Shown here: positions 8,629 through 17,700 of the stretch, piece after piece
Layout: each line of letters opens with the position of its first letter
How positions within the stretch are numbered: the stretch's first letter is position 1
Translations under genes and position numbers: made by a program
The notes under the pieces: model-generated
Database searches by the model: none
Told to the model about the DNA's origin: nothing
What the model saw: only the letters and a program-made list of their open reading frames with translations
Source of the DNA: Thalassotalea_H castellviae
GTDB lineage: Bacteria > Pseudomonadota > Gammaproteobacteria > Enterobacterales > Alteromonadaceae
Direction: 5' to 3'
NCBI RefSeq assembly: GCF_031846185.1
Contig: NZ_JAVRIF010000001.1
Location: 772,131-836,130, forward strand
Length of the DNA: 64,000 bases

Positions 8629-9660
8629 ATGCTAATTTTTACCCTAAGACGCCTGAACTTGTTTATGTTTACTATGCTGTTATTAAGCATTTTATCCTTT
8701 AGTTTAAGTTTCTTATTTCCTGGCGAACAAATCATCAATATATCTGGGCAAATAAATACTGGTCCTGCTGGAATTGAACTTGTAGCTTTACAATACGGCA
8801 AACATGAATCATTTATCACTCAATATTGGATTTACTTAAATCTATTATTTGAAGGTGACTGGGGTATTTCAATGACCAGTCAATTACCTATCTTCGGGGA
8901 AATATTAAATCACTTACCTGCTACAATTGAATTAACCATGACCGCTTTATTTCTTGCAATGGTGACAGGTATTCCGATTGGTTTTTTTGCTGCAATAAAT
9001 CATAGAAAAAAAACAGATGATTTGATTTTATCATTTGCAATGTTAGGTTATTCCATTCCAATATTTTGGCTTGGCTTGCTGACAATTCTTATCTTTTCCA
9101 TTCAACTGGGTTGGCTACCTTCTGCCGGTCAAATCAGCTTGCTCTATGAAATAAAACAAGTCACGGGTATTCAGTTTATTGATATTTTACTAAGTGATAG
9201 TCCGTACAAATGGCAAGCATTTCAAAATGCTAGTAGCCATATTATTTTACCGTCATTTGTTGTTGCTTTAGCTCCCGCAACAATCTTTATCCGCTTAGCA
9301 AGAACTTCGATGCTTAATGTGTTAGATACTCACTATATCAAAGCGGCAATGGCAAAAGGGTTAACTTTTCGACAGATTATCTATCGCCATGCCATTCGAA
9401 ACGCTTTAGTAAATGTGATAAGAGATGTTGGCTTACAGTTTGCCAATTTAGTGACTTTAGCCATGGTCACCGAAGTCATTTTTAGTTGGCCTGGCATTGG
9501 TCGTTGGTTGATTGAAAGTATATATCAACGAGATTACACTGCGATTCAAGGTGGCTTGTTAGCGTTATCAAGCTTTATATTTATTGTTCATATATTGACT
9601 GATTTTATTTATGCAACTTTAAACCCTCTTGCCCGGGAGACTCATCGTGGCCCGCGATAA
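8629..9660 (+). CDS. sapB: SapB-like ABC transporter permease
   Basis: A protein of 343 residues of the DppB/OppB permease type. It has an N-terminal helix, a long periplasmic loop, and five further membrane segments. The EAA-type loop is visible in ASYx-like form around HYIKAAMAKGLTFRQIIYRHA. It starts one base after the sapA stop and overlaps sapC slightly, as expected in a co-translated transporter operon. Compared with E. coli SapB it has the same size and membrane order. Confidence 0.9.
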   Translation: MLIFTLRRLNLFMFTMLLLSILSFSLSFLFPGEQIINISGQINTGPAGIELVALQYGKHESFITQYWIYLNLLFEGDWGISMTSQLPIFGEILNHLPATIELTMTALFLAMVTGIPIGFFAAINHRKKTDDLILSFAMLGYSIPIFWLGLLTILIFSIQLGWLPSAGQISLLYEIKQVTGIQFIDILLSDSPYKWQAFQNASSHIILPSFVVALAPATIFIRLARTSMLNVLDTHYIKAAMAKGLTFRQIIYRHAIRNALVNVIRDVGLQFANLVTLAMVTEVIFSWPGIGRWLIESIYQRDYTAIQGGLLALSSFIFIVHILTDFIYATLNPLARETHRGPR

Positions 9661-10540
9661 TATTTATCAAGAAGAAGAATTTCCATCACCATTAATGCAA
9701 TTATGGTTTCACTTTCGCCAATCCCCTGTCGTTAAAGTAGGGTTTGGTTGTTTTCTATTTTTGTGTTTTCTTGCGGTATTTTCATCCTTAATTTCACCAT
9801 ACTCTCCGGTAGAAAATCACTTAGACAGCTTACTTCTTCCTCCCGCATGGGATGATAATGGCGATGTAAGTTATTTATTAGGGACAGACAACCTTGGCCG
9901 AGATATGTTATCCCGCTTGATACATGGTACATCATTAACCTTCGGTTTAAGCTTTGTCGTGGTATTAATCTCTTTAGTGATAGGCGTTGTTATCGGGTCG
10001 TTATCCGCCCTTACCAAAGGGGTAAAATCAAGTTTTTTAAATCATTTTCTGGACGTAATTTTATCCATACCATCTTTATTATTAGCCATTGTCATTGTTG
10101 CTATTTTAGGGCCTGGTTTAAATAATACCCTGTGGGCGATTGTCATGGTTTTAATACCTCAGTTTATTCATATCACGCGCAATGCCGTCGATGAAGAATT
10201 TAATAAAGACTATGTATTGGCTTCACGATTAGACGGTGCTAACTCACTAAGAATCTTGCATTATTCAATTTTCCCTAACATTATTGAAAAATTAATAAGC
10301 CAAGCAACTTTAGCCCAGTCTGCTGCAATTTTAGACATTGCGACCTTAGGCTTTTTAGGATTAGGGGCGCCTATTCCAATGCCAGAATGGGGTGCTATGC
10401 TGGCCAATGGAATTGATTTATTTTATATCGCTCCATGGACTGTTTACTTACCTGGTTTGGCCATTCTTTTTTCTGTAGTCGCTGCTAACTTAGTCGGTGA
10501 AGGGATGAGACACGCACTTAAAGCTCGTAAGGAAAGTTAA
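9647..10540 (+). CDS. sapC: SapC-like ABC transporter permease
   Basis: A DppC-type permease. I place the start at GTG 9647, with GGGAGA six bases upstream, giving a product beginning MARDNIYQEEEFPSPLMQLW, similar in layout to E. coli SapC; a TTG at 9629 in the same frame is less likely. About 297 residues with six membrane segments and the EAA loop near DYVLASRLDGANSLRILHY. The 14-base overlap with sapB and the TAATG junction with sapD show tight coupling. Confidence 0.9.
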   Translation: MARDNIYQEEEFPSPLMQLWFHFRQSPVVKVGFGCFLFLCFLAVFSSLISPYSPVENHLDSLLLPPAWDDNGDVSYLLGTDNLGRDMLSRLIHGTSLTFGLSFVVVLISLVIGVVIGSLSALTKGVKSSFLNHFLDVILSIPSLLLAIVIVAILGPGLNNTLWAIVMVLIPQFIHITRNAVDEEFNKDYVLASRLDGANSLRILHYSIFPNIIEKLISQATLAQSAAILDIATLGFLGLGAPIPMPEWGAMLANGIDLFYIAPWTVYLPGLAILFSVVAANLVGEGMRHALKARKES

Positions 10541-11529
10541 TGAACATACTCGATATTCGTAACTTATCTATTAAACTGGTCACATCGCACAAACCTATTT
10601 TAGCCGTTGATCGGGTTAGTTTAACCATGAAAGAAGGTGAAGTTCGAGGTTTAGTCGGTGAATCGGGCTCTGGAAAATCACTGTTAGCTCAAGCAATTGT
10701 TGGCGTATTAGATGATAAATGGCAAGTAGATGCTGATCGTTTTCACTGGCGCGGTATCGATCTTATGCGGGTATCGATAGAAGAAAGAAAGAAAATAATT
10801 TCTAAAGATGTCGCGATGATATTTCAAGAGCCGATGGCGTGTTTGGACCCTACGACCACGATCGGTGCTCAGCTTGAAGAAGCCGTTGATCATGAACAAC
10901 TCACGGGTTATTTCTGGCAAAAAAAACAACAACGTAAACTCGCTGCTGTGAACTTATTGCATAAGGTTGGTATTAAACATCATGAAATATGTATTAAGAG
11001 TTACCCACATCAGTTAACTGAAGCTTTATGCCAACGAGTCATGATAGCGATGGCATTAGCAAAAAGACCACTTTTATTAATTGCCGATGAACCAACAGCC
11101 GCAATGGAAAGCACGAATCAAAATCAAATATTTCGCCTTCTCGCCAGTTTAAATCAGCTAAAAAATATGTCGATATTATTGATCAGTCATGATTTAGAGA
11201 ACGTCACGCATTGGACAAATACGATCACTGTGATGTATTCAGGTCAGTTTGTAGAAGCGGGAACAACGCAACACATTTTTAATAAACCTTATCATCCCTA
11301 TACGCGAGCGTTAGTTGATAGTAGTCCAAAAGCAAATATGCAAATTCCGATGAAGTCTAGATTAATGACCTTGCCAGGAAGTATACCAATTTTACAACAT
11401 TTACCGATTGGTTGCCGATTAGGACCAAGGTGTCCAAAAGCCCAAAAAGCTTGTGTGCAAGCCCCTAACGTAAAAAATTATCACGGTCACCAAGTCAGTT
11501 GTCATTACTCGTTAAAAGGTAGTTATTAA
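10540..11529 (+). CDS. sapD: SapD-like ABC transporter ATP-binding protein
   Basis: A protein of 329 residues with Walker A GESGSGKS (40-47), Walker B LLLIADEPTA, and the C-terminal oligopeptide-transporter domain with a cysteine-rich GCRLGPRCPKA segment. The usual LSGGQ signature is replaced by a degenerate LTEALCQ, which is also how SapD of enterobacteria differs from DppD. So this is a family trait and not decay. The start overlaps the sapC stop codon. Confidence 0.92.
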   Translation: MNILDIRNLSIKLVTSHKPILAVDRVSLTMKEGEVRGLVGESGSGKSLLAQAIVGVLDDKWQVDADRFHWRGIDLMRVSIEERKKIISKDVAMIFQEPMACLDPTTTIGAQLEEAVDHEQLTGYFWQKKQQRKLAAVNLLHKVGIKHHEICIKSYPHQLTEALCQRVMIAMALAKRPLLLIADEPTAAMESTNQNQIFRLLASLNQLKNMSILLISHDLENVTHWTNTITVMYSGQFVEAGTTQHIFNKPYHPYTRALVDSSPKANMQIPMKSRLMTLPGSIPILQHLPIGCRLGPRCPKAQKACVQAPNVKNYHGHQVSCHYSLKGSY

Positions 11530-11530
11530 G

Positions 11531-12313
11531 ATGACTTCATTATTACAAGTAAGTAATTTAAGTAAGTCTTATAAACTAGATGGCTTTTGGTTTAACCGAA
11601 AATCGGTCTCCGCACTTGAACCCTTATCTTTTGAAATTCAAGCCTATAAAACCCTCGCGATTGTCGGTGAAACAGCCTCAGGTAAGTCCACGTTAGCGAA
11701 ATTACTGGTTGGTGCTGAAAAGCCAACAACCGGCAATATCAAATTAAACGGACAAAGGTTACAACATGGGAACTTTAAACAGCGTTGTCAACATATTAGG
11801 ATGATATTTCAAGACTCTGGTACCACGTTAAACCCTAGTTTAACCATTCAACAATTACTGGATGAACCTTTACGATTAAACACGGATCTAACGGAATTAG
11901 CACGTAATAAGCTAATTAGGGAAACGTTACAAAAAGTCGGGCTTCTAGGTGAGCACATGAGTTTTTACCCTCACATGTTCTCAGGTGGACAAAAACAACG
12001 TATTTCGCTTGCTCGGGCGATAATATTAAAGCCCCAAGTAATTATTTTAGATGAGGCACTTGCCGCCTTAGATCCTTCGTTACGCTCACAAATGATCAAT
12101 TTATTACTCGATCTTCAACAACAAATGGGCTTAGCTTATATTTTGATCTCCCATAATCTAGGTATTGTGAGACATTTCAGCGATAAGATGATGGTGCTGT
12201 GTAAAGGGCGTGTTTTGGAAGTGGGTGATACTCAACAACTCTTAAGGAATCCTCAACATAAATATACTAAAAAGCTTATTATGAATCAGCATTTTAAGTT
12301 GCCTAAAAATTAA
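11531..12313 (+). CDS. sapF: SapF-like ABC transporter ATP-binding protein
   Basis: A protein of 260 residues, the second ATPase of the Sap transporter. Walker A GETASGKS is at 46-53, a canonical signature FSGGQKQRISLARA lies mid-protein, and Walker B is VIILDEALAALD. It starts one base after the sapD stop. Pairing a degenerate ATPase (SapD) with a canonical one (SapF) gives an asymmetric heterodimer. No strong terminator was found directly after it. Confidence 0.92.
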   Translation: MTSLLQVSNLSKSYKLDGFWFNRKSVSALEPLSFEIQAYKTLAIVGETASGKSTLAKLLVGAEKPTTGNIKLNGQRLQHGNFKQRCQHIRMIFQDSGTTLNPSLTIQQLLDEPLRLNTDLTELARNKLIRETLQKVGLLGEHMSFYPHMFSGGQKQRISLARAIILKPQVIILDEALAALDPSLRSQMINLLLDLQQQMGLAYILISHNLGIVRHFSDKMMVLCKGRVLEVGDTQQLLRNPQHKYTKKLIMNQHFKLPKN

Positions 12314-12477
12314 CCTGAACATGGTGTTCTTTTAAAGATTATAGGTTTAATAATGTCGATGTATTACACGCTCTAATTTATTTTTAGTAACCACTAAATT
12401 GCTATTCTCGTGGTTGTCTGTAATGTCTGAAAACTCATTGCCAATCAATTTTTTCAAAACAAGATAAAGTAACTAAC

Positions 12478-12502
12478 AAAAAAGGCACCAAAAGGTGCCT
12501 TC
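12478..12502 (-). terminator. Terminator after ppiD
   Basis: A perfect eight-pair stem (AAGGCACC with GGTGCCTT) and AAAA loop, followed on the minus strand by a T run. It lies about 25 bp after the ppiD stop. Confidence 0.85.
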
Positions 12503-12525
12503 ATAATTCAACCAAGAGAAACTAA

Positions 12526-14433
12526 TTAGTACTGACTTGCTGTGTCAACAACACTTCGTTGCGTAATTTTTGCTTCTTCTCTTAGAGATTCAACATAATT
12601 TTGATAAGCAAATTGCGCTAACTGTTGCGAGTATTGCTCAGCAAAATTAGCTTGTGATGTACTTTCACCAGCTTTAACCGCTTGAACTTCTACAATCGCC
12701 AAATCGCCGTTTGATAAATTGACGGATGTTGCCGATATAGCGCCTTCAATAGGGTGTGGTAATTTAAACGCTTCTCTTGTGATACTAGCGTCTACGTCAC
12801 TGCCGTATCGTGCAACATCAGCTTTAACAGTAAAACTTGTTCCATTTTCAGTTAATTGCGCTGAAATATCTTCACCCGCTTTAAATGCTGTTAACAATTG
12901 ATCTGCAATCGCTTGTGCTTTATCACTCGCTTTTTGAGCAATTAACAAGGTTCGTATTTCTTCAGATACCGTTTCTAACGGTTTAACTTGTGCCGGTTGA
13001 TACTCATTTAATCTCAACACAACGGCTAAACTGTCAGTCACTTCAATAATGTCAGAGTTCAATTGCTCTTCAATGATCATATCTGAGAATGCCGCATCAA
13101 TTAACTTAGCATTATCAAAAGGAGCGGGGTTGCCAAAACGAGATAACCATACTGATGTTGCTACTTCTACGCCTGTAGCATTAGCTGCATCATCAAGGCT
13201 GTCTGGAATTTCAAAACTTAATTGGGCTGCTGTTTGTTGTAATTCAAAAAACTTATCTTGCGCTTTTTGCTTACTAACAGCTTCAGTTAATTCATCTTTA
13301 ACATCTGCTAACGCTTGAACTTCTTCCGCTTGATAATCGGTTAATTTAATTAAATGCAAGCCTGCATCCGATTTAACAACATCGCTCACAACGCCCACTT
13401 CATTCATCGCTAAAACAGCGGCATCGAACTCGTCACCAAAAATACCGGCTTCAAACCAATCTAAATCACCACCATTTTCACCACTAAACGTATCTGCTGA
13501 TAACTCTTGTGCTAATTGAGCAAAATCTTCACCCTTTGCAATCTTGTCTTGAATTGATTGGATTTGTGTTTGAGCAGCCGATTCGTCATCTGAAATTTCG
13601 ATTAAAATATGAGAAATTCTCCGTTGTACTTCTTTACGGTAATTCGCCATATTTTCTTGATAGTAAGTGCTAATATCTTCGTCAGTAACATTGATAGTTT
13701 TAGCAATATCGTTTACATCAATGGCAATATAATCGACTTTTACTTTTTCTTGATTTTCAAATCGAGATTGATTTGCAAGGTAGTAATCATTAATTTCGTC
13801 ATCAGAAACCTCAACACCTTGCTCAAACTGCTTAGCTGAAATACTCGCAAAACGAATATCACGCTTTTGGTTTTGCAAAGCCGTTAACTGTGTTTCCTGA
13901 TAAGGCAAGCTAAACTCACTGGCAACTAAGCCTTGAGTTAATTGACGACGCGTCATTTCAACTCTTAAATAGTCACGAAAATCAGAAGACTGATAAAAAC
14001 CAGCTTGATTAATTAATGCTAAGTAACGGTTATTATCAAACACACCTTCCACTTGAAATTCAGGCATTTCAAGGATAGTTTTCTTAATGCGATCATCAGA
14101 AACGCGAATTGACATATCTGCCGATGCTTGATCAACTAACGCTTGGTTAATCAGGCTTTCAACTACACTTTTACGAAAGTTAGCCATATAGTTTGCATCA
14201 CTTGATAGTGTTTCAAACATATCGCCATACTGTTGCGCCATTCTGTTACGTTGATTTTGATAGGCTTTTTCAAAATCAGCTTGACTGATTTTTTCACCGT
14301 TCACTTCAGCAACGGATGTATCTACGCTATTTGTATAACTACCAATCCCAGCAAGTGCGAAGGTTAAAATCACTAAACCAAGTATAATTTTTGCCGCTAA
14401 CCCCTGAGAGTTTTCTCTTATCTTTTCTAACAT
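12526..14433 (-). CDS. ppiD: Periplasmic folding chaperone / peptidyl-prolyl isomerase PpiD
   Basis: A protein of 635 residues anchored by one N-terminal membrane helix (about residues 14-33). It has a SurA-like N-terminal chaperone domain and a central parvulin domain around residues 265-365 (RRISHILIEI ... SGENGGDLDW). It works at the periplasmic side of the Sec translocon on emerging outer-membrane proteins. The size and order match E. coli PpiD (623 residues). It lies downstream of hupB in the tig-clpP-clpX-lon-hupB-ppiD order common in gammaproteobacteria; each gene here has its own terminator. Confidence 0.95.
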   Translation of the reverse strand: MLEKIRENSQGLAAKIILGLVILTFALAGIGSYTNSVDTSVAEVNGEKISQADFEKAYQNQRNRMAQQYGDMFETLSSDANYMANFRKSVVESLINQALVDQASADMSIRVSDDRIKKTILEMPEFQVEGVFDNNRYLALINQAGFYQSSDFRDYLRVEMTRRQLTQGLVASEFSLPYQETQLTALQNQKRDIRFASISAKQFEQGVEVSDDEINDYYLANQSRFENQEKVKVDYIAIDVNDIAKTINVTDEDISTYYQENMANYRKEVQRRISHILIEISDDESAAQTQIQSIQDKIAKGEDFAQLAQELSADTFSGENGGDLDWFEAGIFGDEFDAAVLAMNEVGVVSDVVKSDAGLHLIKLTDYQAEEVQALADVKDELTEAVSKQKAQDKFFELQQTAAQLSFEIPDSLDDAANATGVEVATSVWLSRFGNPAPFDNAKLIDAAFSDMIIEEQLNSDIIEVTDSLAVVLRLNEYQPAQVKPLETVSEEIRTLLIAQKASDKAQAIADQLLTAFKAGEDISAQLTENGTSFTVKADVARYGSDVDASITREAFKLPHPIEGAISATSVNLSNGDLAIVEVQAVKAGESTSQANFAEQYSQQLAQFAYQNYVESLREEAKITQRSVVDTASQY

Positions 14434-14589
14434 CTTTTTCTCTTTACACTAGGTGTGTTTAACGAAAGTATTTTTATTGCGCGCGATCTTATCAGATGTA
14501 CTGCCGACCTTGAAGTAACAGATAACAATAATCGTAAAAAACTAGTTATTTTATCATCGCCAGCTATTAAATTTTAATTTTCAAATAAA

Positions 14590-14611
14590 AAGACCACCCG
14601 TAGGTGGTCTT
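14590..14611 (-). terminator. Terminator after hupB
   Basis: A nine-pair stem (AAGACCACC with GGTGGTCTT) with CGTA loop and T run on the minus strand, about 25 bp after the hupB stop. Confidence 0.88.
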
Positions 14612-14635
14612 AAAAATACTTAATAGCAACTGTGA

Positions 14636-14908
14636 TTAGTTACATGCATCTTTTAAAGCTTTACCAGCTTTGAATGATGGTATTTTCGCCGCAGCAATCT
14701 GGATAGTAGCACCAGTTTGTGGGTTACGACCAGTGCGCGCTGCACGGTCACGTACTGAAAAAGTACCAAAACCAACTAGAGCAACTTGCTCACCACTTTT
14801 TAACTCTTCTGTAACCGCTTCAATAAATGAATCTAATGCACGACCAGCCGCAGCTTTAGAAATGTCAGCACCCGCAGCAATTTTCTCGATTAATTGAGAT
14901 TTATTCAC
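14636..14908 (-). CDS. hupB: DNA-binding protein HU-beta
   Basis: A 90-residue histone-like protein. It begins MNKSQLIEKIAAGADISKAA and contains the family signature GFGTFSVRDRAARTGRNPQT that forms the DNA-bending arm. The start is a GTG at 14906-14908 with AAGGGG upstream. It follows lon, as in E. coli, and is separated from ppiD by a terminator. Confidence 0.96.
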   Translation of the reverse strand: MNKSQLIEKIAAGADISKAAAGRALDSFIEAVTEELKSGEQVALVGFGTFSVRDRAARTGRNPQTGATIQIAAAKIPSFKAGKALKDACN

Positions 14909-15049
14909 AGTGTATTCCCCTTCAATTGTTATTATTCAGCGCTATCTTCTGTTTTTAGCGTCCTGCAGAAACTTTTATATCAAGCTTCTTTTTGAACATC
15001 AAGCACTGAGTTAAAGAAATTTAAAAACAGACAATTTTTTTTATCTTAA

Positions 15050-15078
15050 CTAGACCCCTTATCTACATTGGGGTCTAG
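15050..15078 (-). terminator. Hairpin between lon and hupB, possible lon terminator
   Basis: A nine-pair inverted repeat (CTAGACCCC with GGGGTCTAG) around an 11-base loop. It is 120 bp past the lon stop and lacks a strong T run, so it may be a weak terminator or an RNA-processing or regulatory structure in the hupB leader region. Confidence 0.4.
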
Positions 15079-15197
15079 GGCTTTAAGCTTCATTAACTTA
15101 CCATAGTTTCAGCGTTTGAAAAGCCCTAATTGCATTTTTTTGGCATTTTTTTCGTTTTTTTTGTCTTTTTAAACAAAAAAGCAGCTATTTTTAGTGG

Positions 15198-17555
15198 TTA
15201 CTCGGCTAATTTAAATTTTTCCACTGGGTGTTCAAGGGCTATTTCTAGGACTTCTTCTATCCATTTTACCGGATATATAGCTAAATCCGCTTTCACATTA
15301 TCCGGTATTTCTTTTAAATCTCGCTCATTATCTTTTGGAATAACAACCGTTTTAATGCCACCACGATGTGCAGCAAGTAATTTTTCTTTCAAGCCACCAA
15401 TAGGTAATACTTCACCACGTAATGTAATTTCACCTGTCATGGCTACATCGGCTTTGACTGGATTTCCCGTTAAACTTGAAACAAGCGCGGTACACATTCC
15501 TATCCCTGCACTTGGGCCATCTTTAGGTGTTGCTCCTTCAGGTACATGAACATGAATATCACGCTTTTCATAAAAGTCATCATTAATGCGTAAAGCTTCT
15601 GTTCGACTTCTCACGACAGTCATTGCCGCTTGAATAGACTCTTGCATTACGTCACCTAGAGACCCCGTGTAAGACAGTTTTCCTTTACCAGGCACAGAGG
15701 CGGTTTCTATCGTTAAGAGCTCACCTCCTACAGAAGTCCAAGCTAATCCTGTTACTAAACCAACCCTATTTTCATCATCAGCTTTGCCATAATCAAAACG
15801 TTGTACACCAAGATATTCAGACAAGTTGTCTTGATTTATGGTAATTTTCTTCAATGTTTTATCGAGTAAGATGGCTTTGACCGCTTTTCGACATAGTTTT
15901 GAAACCTCACGCTCTAAACTACGAACACCTGCTTCTCGAGTGTAGTATCGAATAATGCCAATGATTGCACTATCTTCAATCTCGATTTCTTTTGCTTTTA
16001 AGCCGTTACGTTCAATTTGTTTGGTAAGTAAATGACGCTTAGCAATATTAAGTTTTTCGTCTTCGGTATAACCTGATAAGCGGATCACTTCCATACGGTC
16101 AAGCAATGGTCCAGGAATTTCCATACTGTTTGACGTAGCAACGAACATTACGTCCGATAAATCGTAATCAACTTCCAAATAATGGTCGTTAAAGCTGCTA
16201 TTTTGTTCAGGATCTAATACTTCAAGTAATGCAGATGCAGGATCGCCACGCATATCAGATGCCATTTTATCAATTTCATCTAATAAAAATAATGGGTTTT
16301 TAACCCCCGCTTTGGCAATTTTTTGGATCAATTTACCAGGAAGAGAACCAATATACGTACGTCGATGACCTCTGATCTCCGCTTCATCACGAACACCACC
16401 TAACGCCATACGAACATATTTACGGCCAGTAGATTTGGCAATTGATTGACCCAAAGAAGTTTTACCAACACCAGGAGGCCCAACTAAACAAAGAATGGGT
16501 CCTTTTAATTGTGAAACGCGTTGTTGTACCGCCAAGTACTCCAAAATGCGCTCTTTTACTTTTTCTAAACCATAATGATCAGTTTCTAGTACTTCTTCAG
16601 CAAGTTTTAAGTTACGTTTAAGTTTGCTACGTTTTTTCCATGGAACACTGATCATCCAGTCAATATATGATCGAACAACCGTTGCTTCCGCGGACATCGG
16701 CGACATCATTTTTAACTTTTTCAATTCGGCTAAGGTTTTTTCCTTCGCTTCTTTTGGCATTTGAGCTTCATCAATTTGTTTCTCGATTTGCTCAGCTTCA
16801 TTAGAGCCTTCTTCATCGTCGCCTAACTCTTTTTGAATAGCTTTCATTTGCTCATTCAGGTAATACTCACGTTGGCTTTTTTCCATTTGCTTTTTAACAC
16901 GAGTACGAATTTTTTTCTCAACTTGTAATAAGTCTATTTCACCTTCCATTAAAGCCATTAAATGCTCTAAACGTTCTGCGACATTTTTTATCTCTAGAAC
17001 TTTTTGTTTTTCTGCCAGTTTTAATGGCATATGAGCAGCCATGGTATCTGCCAATTGCTCAGGATCTTCAATACCTGACAATGACGTTAAAACTTCTGGT
17101 GGGATTTTTTTGTTTAGTTTTACGTAGCCTTCAAACTGAGAAATAGCTGAACGAACTAAAATTTCAATATGCTCAACATCCGCTGATTCAAGTGATAAAT
17201 AATCAATCGCGGCAGTAAAATATTCTTCGGTTTCAATAAAAGCACTAATTTCAGCACGGCGAACGCCTTCAACTAAGACTTTCACTGTTCCGTCAGGAAG
17301 TTTTAACATTTGTAATATCGTCGCAACGGTTCCGGTGCGATAAACATCGTCGTCAATGGGATCATCAATCGCGGCATCTTTTTGCGCCACTAAAAAAACT
17401 TGCTTATCACTTTCCATCGCAATATCTAAACAGCGAATAGATTTCTCTCGTCCAACAAACAATGGGATCACCATTTGTGGATAAACAACCACATCACGCA
17501 AGGCTAAAACAGGAATTTCAGCAACATGGGTTACTTCAGCTAATTCTTCAGACAT
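15198..17555 (-). CDS. lon: ATP-dependent protease Lon
   Basis: A cytoplasmic AAA+ protease of 785 residues from the start chosen here. I use the ATG at 17553-17555 with GAGAG upstream; an in-frame extension to 17576 would need an ATT start. Domains are an N-terminal substrate domain starting IPVLALRDVVVYP, the AAA+ module with Walker A GPPGVGKT, and the C-terminal protease with the catalytic Ser in PKDGPSAG and Lys in GGLKEKL. It degrades misfolded and regulatory proteins. A sigma-32-like promoter lies upstream, consistent with heat-shock control. Confidence 0.97.
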   Translation of the reverse strand: MSEELAEVTHVAEIPVLALRDVVVYPQMVIPLFVGREKSIRCLDIAMESDKQVFLVAQKDAAIDDPIDDDVYRTGTVATILQMLKLPDGTVKVLVEGVRRAEISAFIETEEYFTAAIDYLSLESADVEHIEILVRSAISQFEGYVKLNKKIPPEVLTSLSGIEDPEQLADTMAAHMPLKLAEKQKVLEIKNVAERLEHLMALMEGEIDLLQVEKKIRTRVKKQMEKSQREYYLNEQMKAIQKELGDDEEGSNEAEQIEKQIDEAQMPKEAKEKTLAELKKLKMMSPMSAEATVVRSYIDWMISVPWKKRSKLKRNLKLAEEVLETDHYGLEKVKERILEYLAVQQRVSQLKGPILCLVGPPGVGKTSLGQSIAKSTGRKYVRMALGGVRDEAEIRGHRRTYIGSLPGKLIQKIAKAGVKNPLFLLDEIDKMASDMRGDPASALLEVLDPEQNSSFNDHYLEVDYDLSDVMFVATSNSMEIPGPLLDRMEVIRLSGYTEDEKLNIAKRHLLTKQIERNGLKAKEIEIEDSAIIGIIRYYTREAGVRSLEREVSKLCRKAVKAILLDKTLKKITINQDNLSEYLGVQRFDYGKADDENRVGLVTGLAWTSVGGELLTIETASVPGKGKLSYTGSLGDVMQESIQAAMTVVRSRTEALRINDDFYEKRDIHVHVPEGATPKDGPSAGIGMCTALVSSLTGNPVKADVAMTGEITLRGEVLPIGGLKEKLLAAHRGGIKTVVIPKDNERDLKEIPDNVKADLAIYPVKWIEEVLEIALEHPVEKFKLAE

Positions 17556-17606
17556 AGGTACTCTCTTGGAAATCAATAGGAGATAATTATAATGATGTTA
17601 AAATCT

Positions 17607-17634
17607 ATATGGGGATAATAGATTATCTTTCAAC
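17607..17634 (-). promoter_or_regulatory. Candidate sigma-32 (heat-shock) promoter of lon
   Basis: The minus strand reads TTGAAA, then 13 bases, then CCCCATAT, closely matching the sigma-32 -35 (CTTGAAA) and -10 (CCCCATNT) elements with allowed spacing. It begins about 50 bp upstream of the lon start and just after the clpX terminator. Confidence 0.8.
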
Positions 17635-17647
17635 AAATGAATAAAAA

Positions 17648-17668
17648 AAAGAGCCAATCTGGCTCTTT
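17648..17668 (-). terminator. Terminator between clpX and lon
   Basis: A nine-pair stem (AAAGAGCCA with TGGCTCTTT) around ATC, flanked by A and T runs so it could act in both directions. It stops clpX transcription about 30 bp after its stop codon. Confidence 0.88.
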
Positions 17669-17700
17669 TTATTGCTTACATCTTATTTTAAGGTAAGTGC

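Noticed and set aside
10540..11529. Degenerate ABC signature in SapD as sign of decay
   Set aside because: LTE-type signatures are a normal SapD family trait; all other motifs are intact.
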